Shown here piece by piece: positions 51,115 through 59,754 of a stretch of DNA of 64,000 bases. Every line of letters starts with the position of its first letter. Within the stretch, counting starts at the first letter, position 1. The notes beneath the pieces are model-generated. The model ran no database searches and was not told the DNA's origin. It was given only the letters and a program-made list of their open reading frames with translations. This DNA is from JACRAR01 sp041674385 (GTDB lineage: Bacteria; Pseudomonadota; Gammaproteobacteria; Burkholderiales; Rhodocyclaceae). The translations under genes were made by a program, and so were the position numbers. The stretch covers positions 62,001-126,000 of the forward strand of contig JBAYVU010000002.1 of NCBI GenBank assembly GCA_041674385.1. The letters are read 5' to 3'.

Positions 51115-53388
51115 ATGACCAAACACGTCAAACCTCTCTTCCTGATAGGCCTTGCCTGGCATTCTTTGTCGTTGGCGCAGGCGCAAACGCTGCCATCGCA
51201 GCATGTCGCCGATGCGGCAGACACATCGGTTCAGACCGTCGTCGTCAGCGCTTCGCGTTACGAACAACACGCCGAAGACTTGCCGATGTCGATGGATGTG
51301 CTCGGCAGCAAGGAGTTGGAAAGCGCCCAGATCGGCGATATACACGACCTCGCCAGGAATCTGCCGAACATTTCGGTTGAGCGCGCCCCGGCACGATTTA
51401 CCGTGACCGGCGCAGGCAATCCTACCGGTCGCGATGGCAATGCCGGATTCAACATCCGCGGCGAGGGCGGCAACCGGGTATTGATGCTGGTGGATGGCAT
51501 TCGTCAGCCACACAGCTACATCAACGGCAGCAATGCTTTTGGTCGCGATTCGCTGTCGCTGGAACTGCTCAAGCGCATAGAAATCGTGCGCGGTCCGGCT
51601 TCGGTGCTGTACGGTTCCGACGGTATGGCTGGCTTGGTAAATTTCATCACCTTGGAACCATCCGATTTTCTACACCCCAAAGGTATCCCAGAGAAAACTT
51701 TGGGCGGCAAGATATCGGTGGCCGCGCGTAGCGACGATGATGGGTATACGCTGGGGGCCAGCCTCGCCGGGCGCGCCAGCGATACGCTCGAATGGCTGTT
51801 GAGCGTCGCCGACGGCAAGGCCAAGGGCATGAAGAATATGGGAACGAACGATGCGGCCAACATCGACAGGACGACGCCAAATCCGCAAACCGACAAAAAC
51901 GAGGCGTTGCTGGCGAAGCTGGTATACCGTCCTTCCGAGAGCCAGAAGCATATCCTGACTTTCGAGCACGTCAACAAGGACAGCGACTACGAACTGTTGT
52001 CGAGCCGTGCCAAGCCGCCCGTCACCAGCCCTTCAGCGGTCGTCGGGGAGACCGCCGACAACAGCATGAAACGCGACCGCCTGACACTCCTGGACAGGTT
52101 CCTTCTCAACACTGCCTACGCCGACCATTTACAAACCGTTATCGGCTATCAGGATGCGGCGTCGCGGCAAGCGGGCGTCACCCGGCGCAAGGCGCTGGCG
52201 GATCGCCTGCGCGACGTGCGCTACAGCGAGCGCAGTTGGCAAGCCAATATCCAGCTTGACAAACTGTTCAAGATGTCGCCGGATTGGTCGCAAAGAATCA
52301 GCTACGGGTTTGATTATGCCAGGACGGATATCACCAGTATGTTTGACGGCGCAGATCCCGGCAATCCCGGTTTCATTCCAAAAAAATACTTTCCGGATAC
52401 CCGTGAGGCGAGCAGCGCGTTGTATGCGCAGAGCGAAGTATTTGCCGGCAAATGGATCATCACGCCCGGTGTGCGTATCGACAGCTTCGAACTGAAGGTG
52501 ACGAGTCAAGACGGGTTTTCGCCTCCAGCCAAAACCCCAGGGAAATCCTTGTCAGGCTCGGCTGTTTCGCCCAAACTCGGCTTGCTGCGCCGTTTGACAC
52601 CGGAATTGAGCCTGTTCGGCAATTATGCCAGTGGATTTCGCGCTCCCGACGCCCAGCAGGTGAATGGCGTGTATGACAGTACCACGGTACCTGCAGTGTT
52701 GTTGCCGAATCCGGATCTGAAACCGGAGAAAAGTCATCATCTGGAAGCCGGCTTGCGCGTCATGCAGGAAAATCTGAGACTGGATCTGGCGATATTCAAG
52801 GGCAAATACAGCAACCTGATCTACGACAAGAAACCGCTCGGCGGCAAAGGCGTGATTGGCGATCCGGCATTGTTTCAGACCGTGAATATCAATCGGGCGA
52901 CAATCCAGGGATATGAAATCAAGGGAAATCTCGACTGGGGTCGCTGGGCAGGCGGCACGCTGAGCATGCCTTTCGGCTATGGCATTACCCGTGGGACGGA
53001 TGACAGCACCGGTTTGCCGCTGAATTCAATCGACCCGGCCAAATTGACTGTAGGCATCAGATATGCGGCAGCCGCCTGGGATATTCAGCTCGATGCCAGA
53101 CATCAGAATGCCAAAGTCGCCAGCGATCTGGATAGCCCGTATCTACCCAAACCCGCCACGCCCCCCCGCATCCCGCAGTTCACGATTCCTTCGGCATCGG
53201 TCTTCGATCTGTATGGCCAGTGGCGCATGCAGAGCAATCTGCGCCTCAATGCCGGGATCGGCAACCTGACCAATCGCAAATACTGGACATGGTCGGATGT
53301 GCAGGGATTGGCCGCCACCTCGGCGGTAACCGATGCCTATACTCAACCCGGACGAAACTTGAAGCTTTCGCTGGTGATGGATTTCTGA
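51115..53388 (+). CDS. TonB-dependent receptor of the heme/hemoglobin type
   Basis: 757 residues from the ATG at 51115. The signal peptide ends near LAQAQ (about 23). TonB box-like 'QTVVVSASR' is followed by the plug ('IHDLARNLPNISVERAPARF', 'FNIRGEGGNRVLMLVDGIRQ', 'EIVRGPASVLYGSDGMAGLV') and a barrel ending 'YTQPGRNLKLSLVMDF', whose C-terminal Phe is the outer-membrane insertion signal. The 'GNRVLMLVDGIRQPHSY' region suits the hemoglobin/heme receptor family. Heme or iron uptake would fit the neighbouring cytochromes. It shares its promoter architecture with nirS and is convergent with nirF. Confidence 0.85.
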   Translation: MTKHVKPLFLIGLAWHSLSLAQAQTLPSQHVADAADTSVQTVVVSASRYEQHAEDLPMSMDVLGSKELESAQIGDIHDLARNLPNISVERAPARFTVTGAGNPTGRDGNAGFNIRGEGGNRVLMLVDGIRQPHSYINGSNAFGRDSLSLELLKRIEIVRGPASVLYGSDGMAGLVNFITLEPSDFLHPKGIPEKTLGGKISVAARSDDDGYTLGASLAGRASDTLEWLLSVADGKAKGMKNMGTNDAANIDRTTPNPQTDKNEALLAKLVYRPSESQKHILTFEHVNKDSDYELLSSRAKPPVTSPSAVVGETADNSMKRDRLTLLDRFLLNTAYADHLQTVIGYQDAASRQAGVTRRKALADRLRDVRYSERSWQANIQLDKLFKMSPDWSQRISYGFDYARTDITSMFDGADPGNPGFIPKKYFPDTREASSALYAQSEVFAGKWIITPGVRIDSFELKVTSQDGFSPPAKTPGKSLSGSAVSPKLGLLRRLTPELSLFGNYASGFRAPDAQQVNGVYDSTTVPAVLLPNPDLKPEKSHHLEAGLRVMQENLRLDLAIFKGKYSNLIYDKKPLGGKGVIGDPALFQTVNINRATIQGYEIKGNLDWGRWAGGTLSMPFGYGITRGTDDSTGLPLNSIDPAKLTVGIRYAAAAWDIQLDARHQNAKVASDLDSPYLPKPATPPRIPQFTIPSASVFDLYGQWRMQSNLRLNAGIGNLTNRKYWTWSDVQGLAATSAVTDAYTQPGRNLKLSLVMDF

Positions 53389-53400
53389 CCATCCAGGACA

Positions 53401-54576
53401 TTACGGGAGACGCAGGCGCTGAACGATGGCAAGCGTCTGCGTATCGCAAACTAAAATTTCATTAGCATCCTTCGCATCGCGCAAGAAAGCGAGCTTGCCC
53501 TCTCGCGACCACGCCAGAGGCGCCGAGCTGCCAGAAATGACAGCGGGAACATCGGGCACGATCGCCAGCGTCTGTTTGTCCAGGATTTGTACCGCCGAAT
53601 TATCCGCTGCCGAGATCATCCAGACATGGCGTGCTTGGGGGTGGGTCACTAGCAGCTGATCTCCGGCACCGCTCGCAATCCTGCGTACGACATGCCACGA
53701 CTGCATATCCACGACACTCAGCCAGGCCTCATCGGCATGCGGCAGCACCAACATGCGGCCCGCTGGCCATTCCAGGACAACACTCTTATCCGGCTGCACG
53801 CTCCCGCCCAAATCCAGGTCTCGAATCTTGCGGCGCACGTTCAGATTGATGATCTCCAACTTGCCGCTCGCAGCGACACCGATTGCATGGGTGAATGAAT
53901 GGTCGAAGCCGATATGTGACAGACCGGTTTGCAGTATTGTCCGGCGTGGTGTGAACTGGCCGGGCAAAGCCAATCCCTCGTTCATTCGGTAATCATGGAC
54001 CAGCCCCTCATAAACAGGTTCGGCATGTTCGTCGTAGCTGATTTCCCACAATTCGGGAATGTCGCGCATGACGGCCACAAAGCTGTTGCGGGCCGCAGCC
54101 GTGTGCAAAGCCGCGATGGCGGATGGTTTCCCCTGGCGGTCCTGCACGTCGAAAATGCGCATCACCGACATATCGCGCGCATCGAGAGCAACCAGACGCG
54201 CTGGCGATTCGTTGGCGACCATCAGGTATCGTCCATCGTGCGACAAGGCCATGCCCGAGGTTTGTTTGCCGACACCGACGGGAGAGGACATCCGCCATGC
54301 CTGAATATCCAGTTTGACTATCCAGCCTTCAGGTGAAGACAAATAGGCAAAGCGCTGATCGGGCGCCGTCAATATCTTTTCGTGCAAAGCGTAGGGCAGG
54401 CTCGATTGCTGCAATAGTCGGTAGGGCTTGTCTCCCAATAGATAGACGCTCCCTGCCCGAGCATCCAATACCAGCACTGGCGCTTCGATGGTTTCCCCGC
54501 TCGCCGGGTCGCACCCCAACAAGAGCAACAAACACAAGCCCAGCAACAGTCGCTCGCAGGCAATGAATTTTCGCAT
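53401..54576 (-). CDS. nirF: Heme d1 biosynthesis protein NirF
   Basis: 391 residues from the ATG at 54576 (AGGAGACG upstream), the usual NirF length. 'LLGLCLLLLLGCDPASGE' is a lipoprotein signal (Cys22). The rest is an eight-bladed propeller like the d1 domain of NirS: 'SGMALSHDGRYLMVANESPA', 'LSHIGFDHSFTHAIGV', 'ILDKQTLAIVPDVPA'. NirF is a periplasmic heme d1 (precursor) binding protein needed for d1 maturation. Other d1 genes (nirD/L/G/H, nirJ, nirE) are not in the window. It is divergent from nirS across 263 bp. Confidence 0.92.
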   Translation of the reverse strand: MRKFIACERLLLGLCLLLLLGCDPASGETIEAPVLVLDARAGSVYLLGDKPYRLLQQSSLPYALHEKILTAPDQRFAYLSSPEGWIVKLDIQAWRMSSPVGVGKQTSGMALSHDGRYLMVANESPARLVALDARDMSVMRIFDVQDRQGKPSAIAALHTAAARNSFVAVMRDIPELWEISYDEHAEPVYEGLVHDYRMNEGLALPGQFTPRRTILQTGLSHIGFDHSFTHAIGVAASGKLEIINLNVRRKIRDLDLGGSVQPDKSVVLEWPAGRMLVLPHADEAWLSVVDMQSWHVVRRIASGAGDQLLVTHPQARHVWMISAADNSAVQILDKQTLAIVPDVPAVISGSSAPLAWSREGKLAFLRDAKDANEILVCDTQTLAIVQRLRLP

Positions 54577-54718
54577 CCGCGACGTCTCCTGGAAACGACT
54601 CATCCGGCTTTCGTGCGAATCAAGGCGGGAGGACATCCAATCATGCAACGAACTATAACCTTGTGTTCCATGCCGGCCAGGCTGGACGCTCTCAGCCCCT
54701 CGGGAAATATTGTTTTTC

Positions 54719-54761
54719 TTATCCCAGATCAATTTATTTTGGATGGCTTTGCCATGACAAT
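54719..54761 (+). promoter_or_regulatory. Crp/Fnr-type promoter of nirS
   Basis: The box TTATCCCAGATCAA (54719-54732) and the -10 TGACAAT (54755-54761) are 22 bp apart, the same layout as at 50933 and 57127. The right half GATCAA is canonical. The predicted start is about 70 bp before the nirS ATG. The rest of 54577-54718 shows no other feature. Confidence 0.75.
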
Positions 54762-54839
54762 AAAGGGGCTTTGACCTTATATCAACGGAATTTATAAACC
54801 ACTGCGCAGCATTGCGCTGATTCGAAGGGGGAAATCGGC

Positions 54840-56564
54840 ATGACTAATTCAAGAACCTGCACATTCGCTGCAGCCGCATTGCTGCTAACCATATCCCAAG
54901 CGTTCGCCCAGGAAAAAATGGGCGTATCCGCAGCGGAGGCCAATTATCAGGCGGGAAGTTCGCCGCTGGCCAGCGTCGAGATGTACCAGGATATCAATCC
55001 CAAGGCGCCGCCGATGAACAAGGCGGAATTCGACAAGGCGCGGCAGATTTACTTCGAGCGCTGCGCCGGGTGCCACGGCGTGCTGCGCAAGGGAGCCACC
55101 GGCAAGCCGCTGACCCCGGACAAGACCATCGCCAACGGCACCGAATACCTCAAGGTGTTCATCAAGTACGGTTCGCCAGCCGGTATGCCGAACTGGGGCA
55201 CGTCGGGCGATTTGACCGATGACGAAGTCGATCTGATGGCGCGCTATGTCCAGCAAACGCCGCCGCAGCCACCCGAGTACAGCCTCAAGGACATGGAGGC
55301 GACCTGGAAAGTGCTCGTCCCGGTGGATAAGCGTCCGACCAAGAAGATGAACAGCTTCAACATCTCCAACATCTTCTCCACCACGCTGCGCGATTCTGGC
55401 GAAGTGGCACTGATCGACGGCGACACCAAGAAGATCATCAACATCGTCAAGACCGGCTACGCGGTGCATATCTCGCGCTTGTCCAAGTCCGGCCGCTACC
55501 TTTACGTGATCGGCCGCGACGCCCGCATCAATTTGATCGACCTGTGGATGGAGAAGCCCGGCAACGTCGCCGAGATCAAGATCGGTCTTGAGGCACGTTC
55601 GGTCGAAACCTCCAAGTACAAGGGCAAGGAAGGCAACTTCGAGGACAAGTACGCCGTCGCCGGCACTTACTGGCCACCGCAATTCGTGATCATGGATGGC
55701 GATACCCTCAAGCCGCGCAAGATCGTGTCAACCCGCGGCATGGACGTCAACAACGAATACCATCCGGAGCCGCGCGTTGCCTCCATCGTGGCCTCGCATT
55801 ACCATCCCGAGTTCGTGATCAACGCCAAGGAAACCGGCAAGATCATGCTCGTCAATTACGCCGATCTCATCAACCTGAAGATCACCACACTCGATTCCGC
55901 CAAGTTCCTGCATGACGGCGGCTTCGATTCCACCGGCCGCTACTTCCTGGTCGCTGCCAACGCCTCGAACAAGATCGCGGTGGTCGACACCAAGGAAGAC
56001 AAGTTGACCGCGCTCATCGAGGTGGGCAAAACCCCGCATCCGGGACGTGGCGCCAACTTTGTCCATCCCAAATTCGGCCCGGTCTGGGCGACCAGCCATC
56101 TCGGCGACGAATCGATCTCGCTGATCGGCACGGATCCGGTCAAGCACAAGGCTCAGGCCTGGAAACTGGTCGAGACCATCAAGGGACAAGGCGGCGGATC
56201 GCTGTTCATCAAGACCCATCCGAAGTCGAAGAATCTGTGGGTCGACACGCCGCTCAATCCCGATGCCAAGACGAGCCAATCGGTGGCGGTGTACGACATC
56301 AACAACCTGCAGAAAGGCTTTGAGGTATTGCCGATCGCCGAGTGGGCCGGTCTGGGCGAAGGCGCCAAGCGTGTCGTCCAGCCTGAGTACAACCAGGCCG
56401 GCGACGAGGTCTGGTTCTCGGTGTGGAGCGCCAAGGACAAGGAGTCGGCCATCGTCGTCCTGGACGACAAGACCCGCAAGCTGAAAACCGTCATCAAGGA
56501 CAAGCGGTTGATTACGCCAACCGGCAAGTTCAACGTCAATAACACCCAGCACGACATCTATTAA
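54840..56564 (+). CDS. nirS: Cytochrome cd1 nitrite reductase
   Basis: 574 residues. The signal peptide ends at AFAQ (about 24). The c-heme domain carries 'ERCAGCHGVLRKG' (Cys75, Cys78, His79). The d1 propeller has 'GYAVHISRLSKSGRYLYVIG', the active-site histidines in 'SHYHPEFVINAKETG' and 'KTPHPGRGANFVHPKFGPVW', and the C-terminus 'GKFNVNNTQHDIY'. It reduces nitrite to nitric oxide in the periplasm using electrons from c-type cytochromes such as the NirM-like protein downstream. Its length and all cofactor ligands are normal. NirF for d1 assembly lies opposite. Confidence 0.97.
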   Translation: MTNSRTCTFAAAALLLTISQAFAQEKMGVSAAEANYQAGSSPLASVEMYQDINPKAPPMNKAEFDKARQIYFERCAGCHGVLRKGATGKPLTPDKTIANGTEYLKVFIKYGSPAGMPNWGTSGDLTDDEVDLMARYVQQTPPQPPEYSLKDMEATWKVLVPVDKRPTKKMNSFNISNIFSTTLRDSGEVALIDGDTKKIINIVKTGYAVHISRLSKSGRYLYVIGRDARINLIDLWMEKPGNVAEIKIGLEARSVETSKYKGKEGNFEDKYAVAGTYWPPQFVIMDGDTLKPRKIVSTRGMDVNNEYHPEPRVASIVASHYHPEFVINAKETGKIMLVNYADLINLKITTLDSAKFLHDGGFDSTGRYFLVAANASNKIAVVDTKEDKLTALIEVGKTPHPGRGANFVHPKFGPVWATSHLGDESISLIGTDPVKHKAQAWKLVETIKGQGGGSLFIKTHPKSKNLWVDTPLNPDAKTSQSVAVYDINNLQKGFEVLPIAEWAGLGEGAKRVVQPEYNQAGDEVWFSVWSAKDKESAIVVLDDKTRKLKTVIKDKRLITPTGKFNVNNTQHDIY

Positions 56565-56577
56565 TTTGACACACATC

Positions 56578-56599
56578 GCCGTCCGCCAAGGCGGACGGC
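56578..56599 (+). repeat. GC-rich hairpin between nirS and nirM
   Basis: GCCGTCCGCC (56578-56587) pairs with GGCGGACGGC (56590-56599), a perfect 10-bp stem in the 53-bp gap, followed by TTCTTCGG. It may partly terminate or protect the nirS message so that nirS and nirM are made in unequal amounts. Confidence 0.6.
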
Positions 56600-56617
56600 T
56601 TCTTCGGAGATAAGCCT

Positions 56618-56935
56618 ATGAAACTGCAGTCCCTGTTGTTGATTTCCAGCTTGGCGGCAATTGCAATTGCGCCATCAGCCTTTGCCAGTGAGGCGATTGC
56701 CACCAAGGCCGGCTGTCTCGCCTGCCATAACGCCGACAAGAAGGTGGTCGGCCCTGCCTACAAGGATGTAGCCGCCAAGTACAAGGGACAAGCCGATGCC
56801 GCAGCGAAGCTGGCAGACAAGGTCAGGAAAGGCGGACAGGGCGTATGGGGCCCGGTGCCGATGCCGCCCAATCCGTCCGACAAAATCAATGATGCCGACC
56901 TCAAGACCGTCATTCACTGGATCCTGAACAGATGA
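56618..56935 (+). CDS. nirM: Small class I cytochrome c (c551 type), NirM-like
   Basis: 105 residues. The signal peptide ends at AFAS (about 24). The heme motif 'KAGCLACHNADKKVVGPAYK' and the distal Met in 'GVWGPVPMPPNPSDKI' are those of cytochrome c551/c552. The C-terminal helix 'DADLKTVIHWILN' is typical. It is the likely periplasmic electron donor to NirS and could also feed the CuA site of the downstream heme-copper enzyme. It is co-oriented 53 bp after nirS. Confidence 0.92.
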   Translation: MKLQSLLLISSLAAIAIAPSAFASEAIATKAGCLACHNADKKVVGPAYKDVAAKYKGQADAAAKLADKVRKGGQGVWGPVPMPPNPSDKINDADLKTVIHWILNR

Positions 56936-56954
56936 TGTTCCCGCAGTAGCTCAA

Positions 56955-57037
56955 TTGGATTGCTTCACGGCAATCCAAAGGTGCACGCAATCAGGCCAAA
57001 ACCCGACGCCGTCATTCCGGCGCAAGCCGGAACGACG
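56955..57037. repeat. Two hairpins after nirM
   Basis: TTGGATTGC/GCAATCCAA (56955-56963 and 56970-56978), then CGTCATTCCGGC/GCCGGAACGACG (57010-57021 and 57026-57037, one mismatch, GCAA loop). The second resembles widespread proteobacterial intergenic palindromes. They separate nirSM from the heme-copper operon promoter. Confidence 0.6.
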
Positions 57038-57126
57038 GGCTATTCAAGCGCCGCTTTTCTCCGGCGGCTTGGCGACTGAAACTTGTCGAACAAAGCTTGC
57101 GCTATCCCAGGTGAATCCCGATTTTC

Positions 57127-57169
57127 TTATCCTGGGTCAATTTTTTTTGGCGTCTGCGCTCTCAAAATA
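57127..57169 (+). promoter_or_regulatory. Crp/Fnr-type promoter of the heme-copper operon
   Basis: The box TTATCCTGGGTCAA (57127-57140) is followed after 22 bp by CAAAATA (57163-57169) as a weaker -10. The architecture is the same as for nirS and the TonB receptor gene. Confidence 0.65.
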
Positions 57170-57227
57170 CGGCGGGCTTTGCCTTATCGAGATGAAGCAC
57201 CTCGCGGTGCACTAAAGGGAGAATCAA

Positions 57228-57377
57228 ATGGCTGATAACGAAACAGAAAGAGTTCCGTTCATGCAACAGTTGCTGGATAACCCGTTCCTGTTACTGTTCC
57301 TGGGCGTCATGATTCCCATGGTGGTGTATACGCTTTGGGGAGTCCTTGACATTTTGACGGTTCCCCTGGCGAAATAA
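57228..57377 (+). CDS. 49-residue single-helix membrane protein of the heme-copper operon
   Basis: A short gene that starts at ATG 57228 after AAAGGGAGA. After a charged N-terminus ('MADNETERVPFMQQLLDNPF') one membrane helix follows ('LLLFLGVMIPMVVYTLWGVL') and the chain ends 'TVPLAK'. It stands first in the operon, 19 bp before the CuA subunit gene. Single-helix subunits of this size accompany B- and C-type heme-copper enzymes (for example subunit IIa or CcoQ-like peptides), so it is probably a structural subunit. No sequence family is recognised. Confidence 0.75.
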   Translation: MADNETERVPFMQQLLDNPFLLLFLGVMIPMVVYTLWGVLDILTVPLAK

Positions 57378-57396
57378 TCTTAGGAGAGAAATAATA

Positions 57397-57936
57397 ATGA
57401 GCGCCATACTGCCGCCGTCTGAACGGCTCTGGTGGAAACACCCGCTGGATCGCGTCGAGGGTACCTGGATAGTGATTGCCTTGGCCTGGTGTTTGGTGAT
57501 GTTTGCCATGATGATAGGCTGGCACATCTACGGCAAACAGAACCTGTCGACCGAGACCTACAAGACCACCCGTGAAATGTTTACCGCCAAGACCCAGGCG
57601 GTGGTCGAGAAATACACCGTGCGCACGGAAACCGACAAGCAAATCCCCGTCGTGCATCCGCCAGCGGGCGGCGATGTCTATCTGATCGGGCGCTTGTGGG
57701 ACTGGTGGCCGATCATCGAACTGGAAAAGGACAAGACCTATCGCCTGCACCTCACTTCGATGGACTACAACCACGGGTTCTCGTTGCAGCCCACCAACAT
57801 CAACATCCAGGTGGTGCCCGGTTACGAACATGTGGTAACGGTGACGCCGAACCAGGCGGGAACCTTCTCCATCGTCTGCAACGAATACTGCGGCATCGGC
57901 CATCACACGATGCTCGGCCGTATATACGTGAAATAA
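57397..57936 (+). CDS. CuA-containing subunit II of a heme-copper enzyme
   Basis: 179 residues. One membrane helix (about 23-43) anchors a periplasmic cupredoxin domain. All CuA ligands are present: His126 in 'MDYNHGFSLQ', then Cys161, Glu163, Cys165, His169 and Met172 in 'CNEYCGIGHHTMLG'. 'DWWPIIELEKDKTYRLHLTS' is the conserved strand before the site. The single helix and short length resemble ba3-type (B-family) subunit II. It takes electrons from a soluble cytochrome c, probably the NirM-like protein, and passes them to subunit I, encoded 12 bp downstream. Confidence 0.92.
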   Translation: MSAILPPSERLWWKHPLDRVEGTWIVIALAWCLVMFAMMIGWHIYGKQNLSTETYKTTREMFTAKTQAVVEKYTVRTETDKQIPVVHPPAGGDVYLIGRLWDWWPIIELEKDKTYRLHLTSMDYNHGFSLQPTNINIQVVPGYEHVVTVTPNQAGTFSIVCNEYCGIGHHTMLGRIYVK

Positions 57937-57948
57937 AGAGAGGCGTAC

Positions 57949-59649
57949 ATGGCTAACACAACAACATATCGTATCTGCCCCCGCTCCGGCCTGCAGTTCG
58001 ACACCCAGGCCGAGAAACTGATGCTCGCCAATGCCGTCGTGGCGGTGGTGTTCCTGCTGATCGGCGGCATACTCGCCATCGGCGTGGTACTCACGCGCTG
58101 GCCCGCAGTGCACTGGCTGCAGGCGGACAGCTTCTACATGGTGCTCACCGCACATGGCATTGACATGCTGATCTTCTGGATCATCTTCTTTGAAGTCGCG
58201 GTACTGTATTTCTGTTCTTCGACTTTGCTGCGCTGTCGACTGGCGACGCCAAAAGTGGCATGGCTGGCCTTTGCGCTGATGCTGATCGGTGCGCTGACCA
58301 ACAACATCGCCGTATTCCAGGGCTCGTCGAGCGTGATGATGACGTCCTACGTACCGATGATGGCATCGCCAGCGTTCTATCTCGGCCTGATCCTGTTTGC
58401 CGTTGGCGCGCTGATCGCCTGTTTCGTCTTTTTCGGCACGCTGGTGGTGGCCAAGCGGGAGAAAACCTACCAGGGCTCGGTGCCCTTGGTCACTTTCGGC
58501 GCCATCACGGCGGCAATCATCGCGGTTTTCACTATCGCCTCGGGCGCGATCATCCTGATCCCCACCTTCCTGATGTCGGTAGGCATCATCAAGGAAGTCG
58601 ATGCGCTGGTGTATCGCACCATCTGGTGGGCCTTCGGCCATTCCTCGCAGCAGATCAACGTCTCGGCGCACATTGCGATCTGGTATGCCGCAGCCGCCAT
58701 CGCCTTCGGCGCCAAGCCAATGTCCGAGCGCGTCAGTCGCGGCGCTTTCCTGCTCTACATCCTGTTCCTGCAACTGGCCAGCGCGCACCACCTGCTGGCC
58801 GACCCGGGACTCTCCACCGGCTGGAAAGTGGTCAATACCAGCTACTTCATGTACTTCGCGGTACTGGCCTCAATGATCCATGGCCTCACCATCCCCGGCG
58901 CCATCGAAGTCGCGCAGCGCAAGAAAGGCTACAACAATGGCCTGTTCGAGTGGCTCAGGAAGGCGCCTTGGGGCAACCCGACCTTCTCCGGCGTGTTCAT
59001 CGCACTGATCGGCTTCGGCTTCCTCGGCGGCATCTCTGGCGTGATGATGGGCACCGAGCAACTCAACATGATCATCCACAACACCATTTATGTGCCGGGA
59101 CATTTCCATGCCACCGTGGTCATCGGTACGACACTGTCGTTCATGGCGCTCACCTATTTCCTGATCCCGGTGCTGTTCAAGCGCGAGATGATCAACCCGG
59201 GGCTGGCTAAACTGCAACCCTACCTGTTCGGATTGTCGATGTATTTCTTCGTGCTGGTGATGATGGGCGCGGGCACCTTGGGCGTTCCCCGCCGCCATTG
59301 GGATATGTCTTTCAGCGGCTTGCCGCTGGCCTACGAGTGGCCTGGCGCAGCCTATCTGATGATGGGATTGGTCGGCATCGCCGGCATTGCGGCAATCTGC
59401 GGTGGAGCAATCTACATCTACATCACCGTGGGCTCCCTGCTCTGGGGCAAGAAACTCGATGACGGCGCCTTCGCCAGCAAGCCAACGCCATTCCCGGTCA
59501 CGCCGGCTTCGACAGCGCTGCATGGAACAGGCTCGGCCGGATTTGCGGCACCGGGCACTTTCACGCTGGCGATGGTCTTCCTGACGGCGTTCGTGCTGTA
59601 CTATTTCATCAACTGGAAATACCTGTCGCAAGTGTGGGGCTTGAGCTGA
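57949..59649 (+). CDS. Heme-copper catalytic subunit I lacking the active-site Tyr; NO reductase (eNOR-like) candidate
   Basis: 566 residues, at least twelve membrane helices. Ligands present are His69 and His387 (low-spin heme), His385 (high-spin heme), and His231, His280 and His281 (CuB). In 'WWAFGHSSQQINVSAH' the oxidase motif HPEVY is replaced by HSSQQ, so the residue four after the CuB His, the cross-linked Tyr of A- and B-type oxygen reductases, is Gln235. 'HNTIYVPGHFHATVVIG' is B-family-like. Loss of this Tyr is a hallmark of heme-copper enzymes that reduce NO instead of O2. Context (nirS, nirM, heme O synthase, Sco, shared promoter) supports an eNOR-like NO reductase using heme A or O. 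An oxidase function remains formally possible. Confidence 0.85.
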   Translation: MANTTTYRICPRSGLQFDTQAEKLMLANAVVAVVFLLIGGILAIGVVLTRWPAVHWLQADSFYMVLTAHGIDMLIFWIIFFEVAVLYFCSSTLLRCRLATPKVAWLAFALMLIGALTNNIAVFQGSSSVMMTSYVPMMASPAFYLGLILFAVGALIACFVFFGTLVVAKREKTYQGSVPLVTFGAITAAIIAVFTIASGAIILIPTFLMSVGIIKEVDALVYRTIWWAFGHSSQQINVSAHIAIWYAAAAIAFGAKPMSERVSRGAFLLYILFLQLASAHHLLADPGLSTGWKVVNTSYFMYFAVLASMIHGLTIPGAIEVAQRKKGYNNGLFEWLRKAPWGNPTFSGVFIALIGFGFLGGISGVMMGTEQLNMIIHNTIYVPGHFHATVVIGTTLSFMALTYFLIPVLFKREMINPGLAKLQPYLFGLSMYFFVLVMMGAGTLGVPRRHWDMSFSGLPLAYEWPGAAYLMMGLVGIAGIAAICGGAIYIYITVGSLLWGKKLDDGAFASKPTPFPVTPASTALHGTGSAGFAAPGTFTLAMVFLTAFVLYYFINWKYLSQVWGLS

Positions 59650-59754
59650 CATGCTGCGATCGGGTTGCTGAAATTGACGGCCGGGGCATCGCGTAACGCG
59701 GCGCCTCGGCCGTATGCCTTCACAAGCATGTTGATCGATCAAAGGAATACCAAC

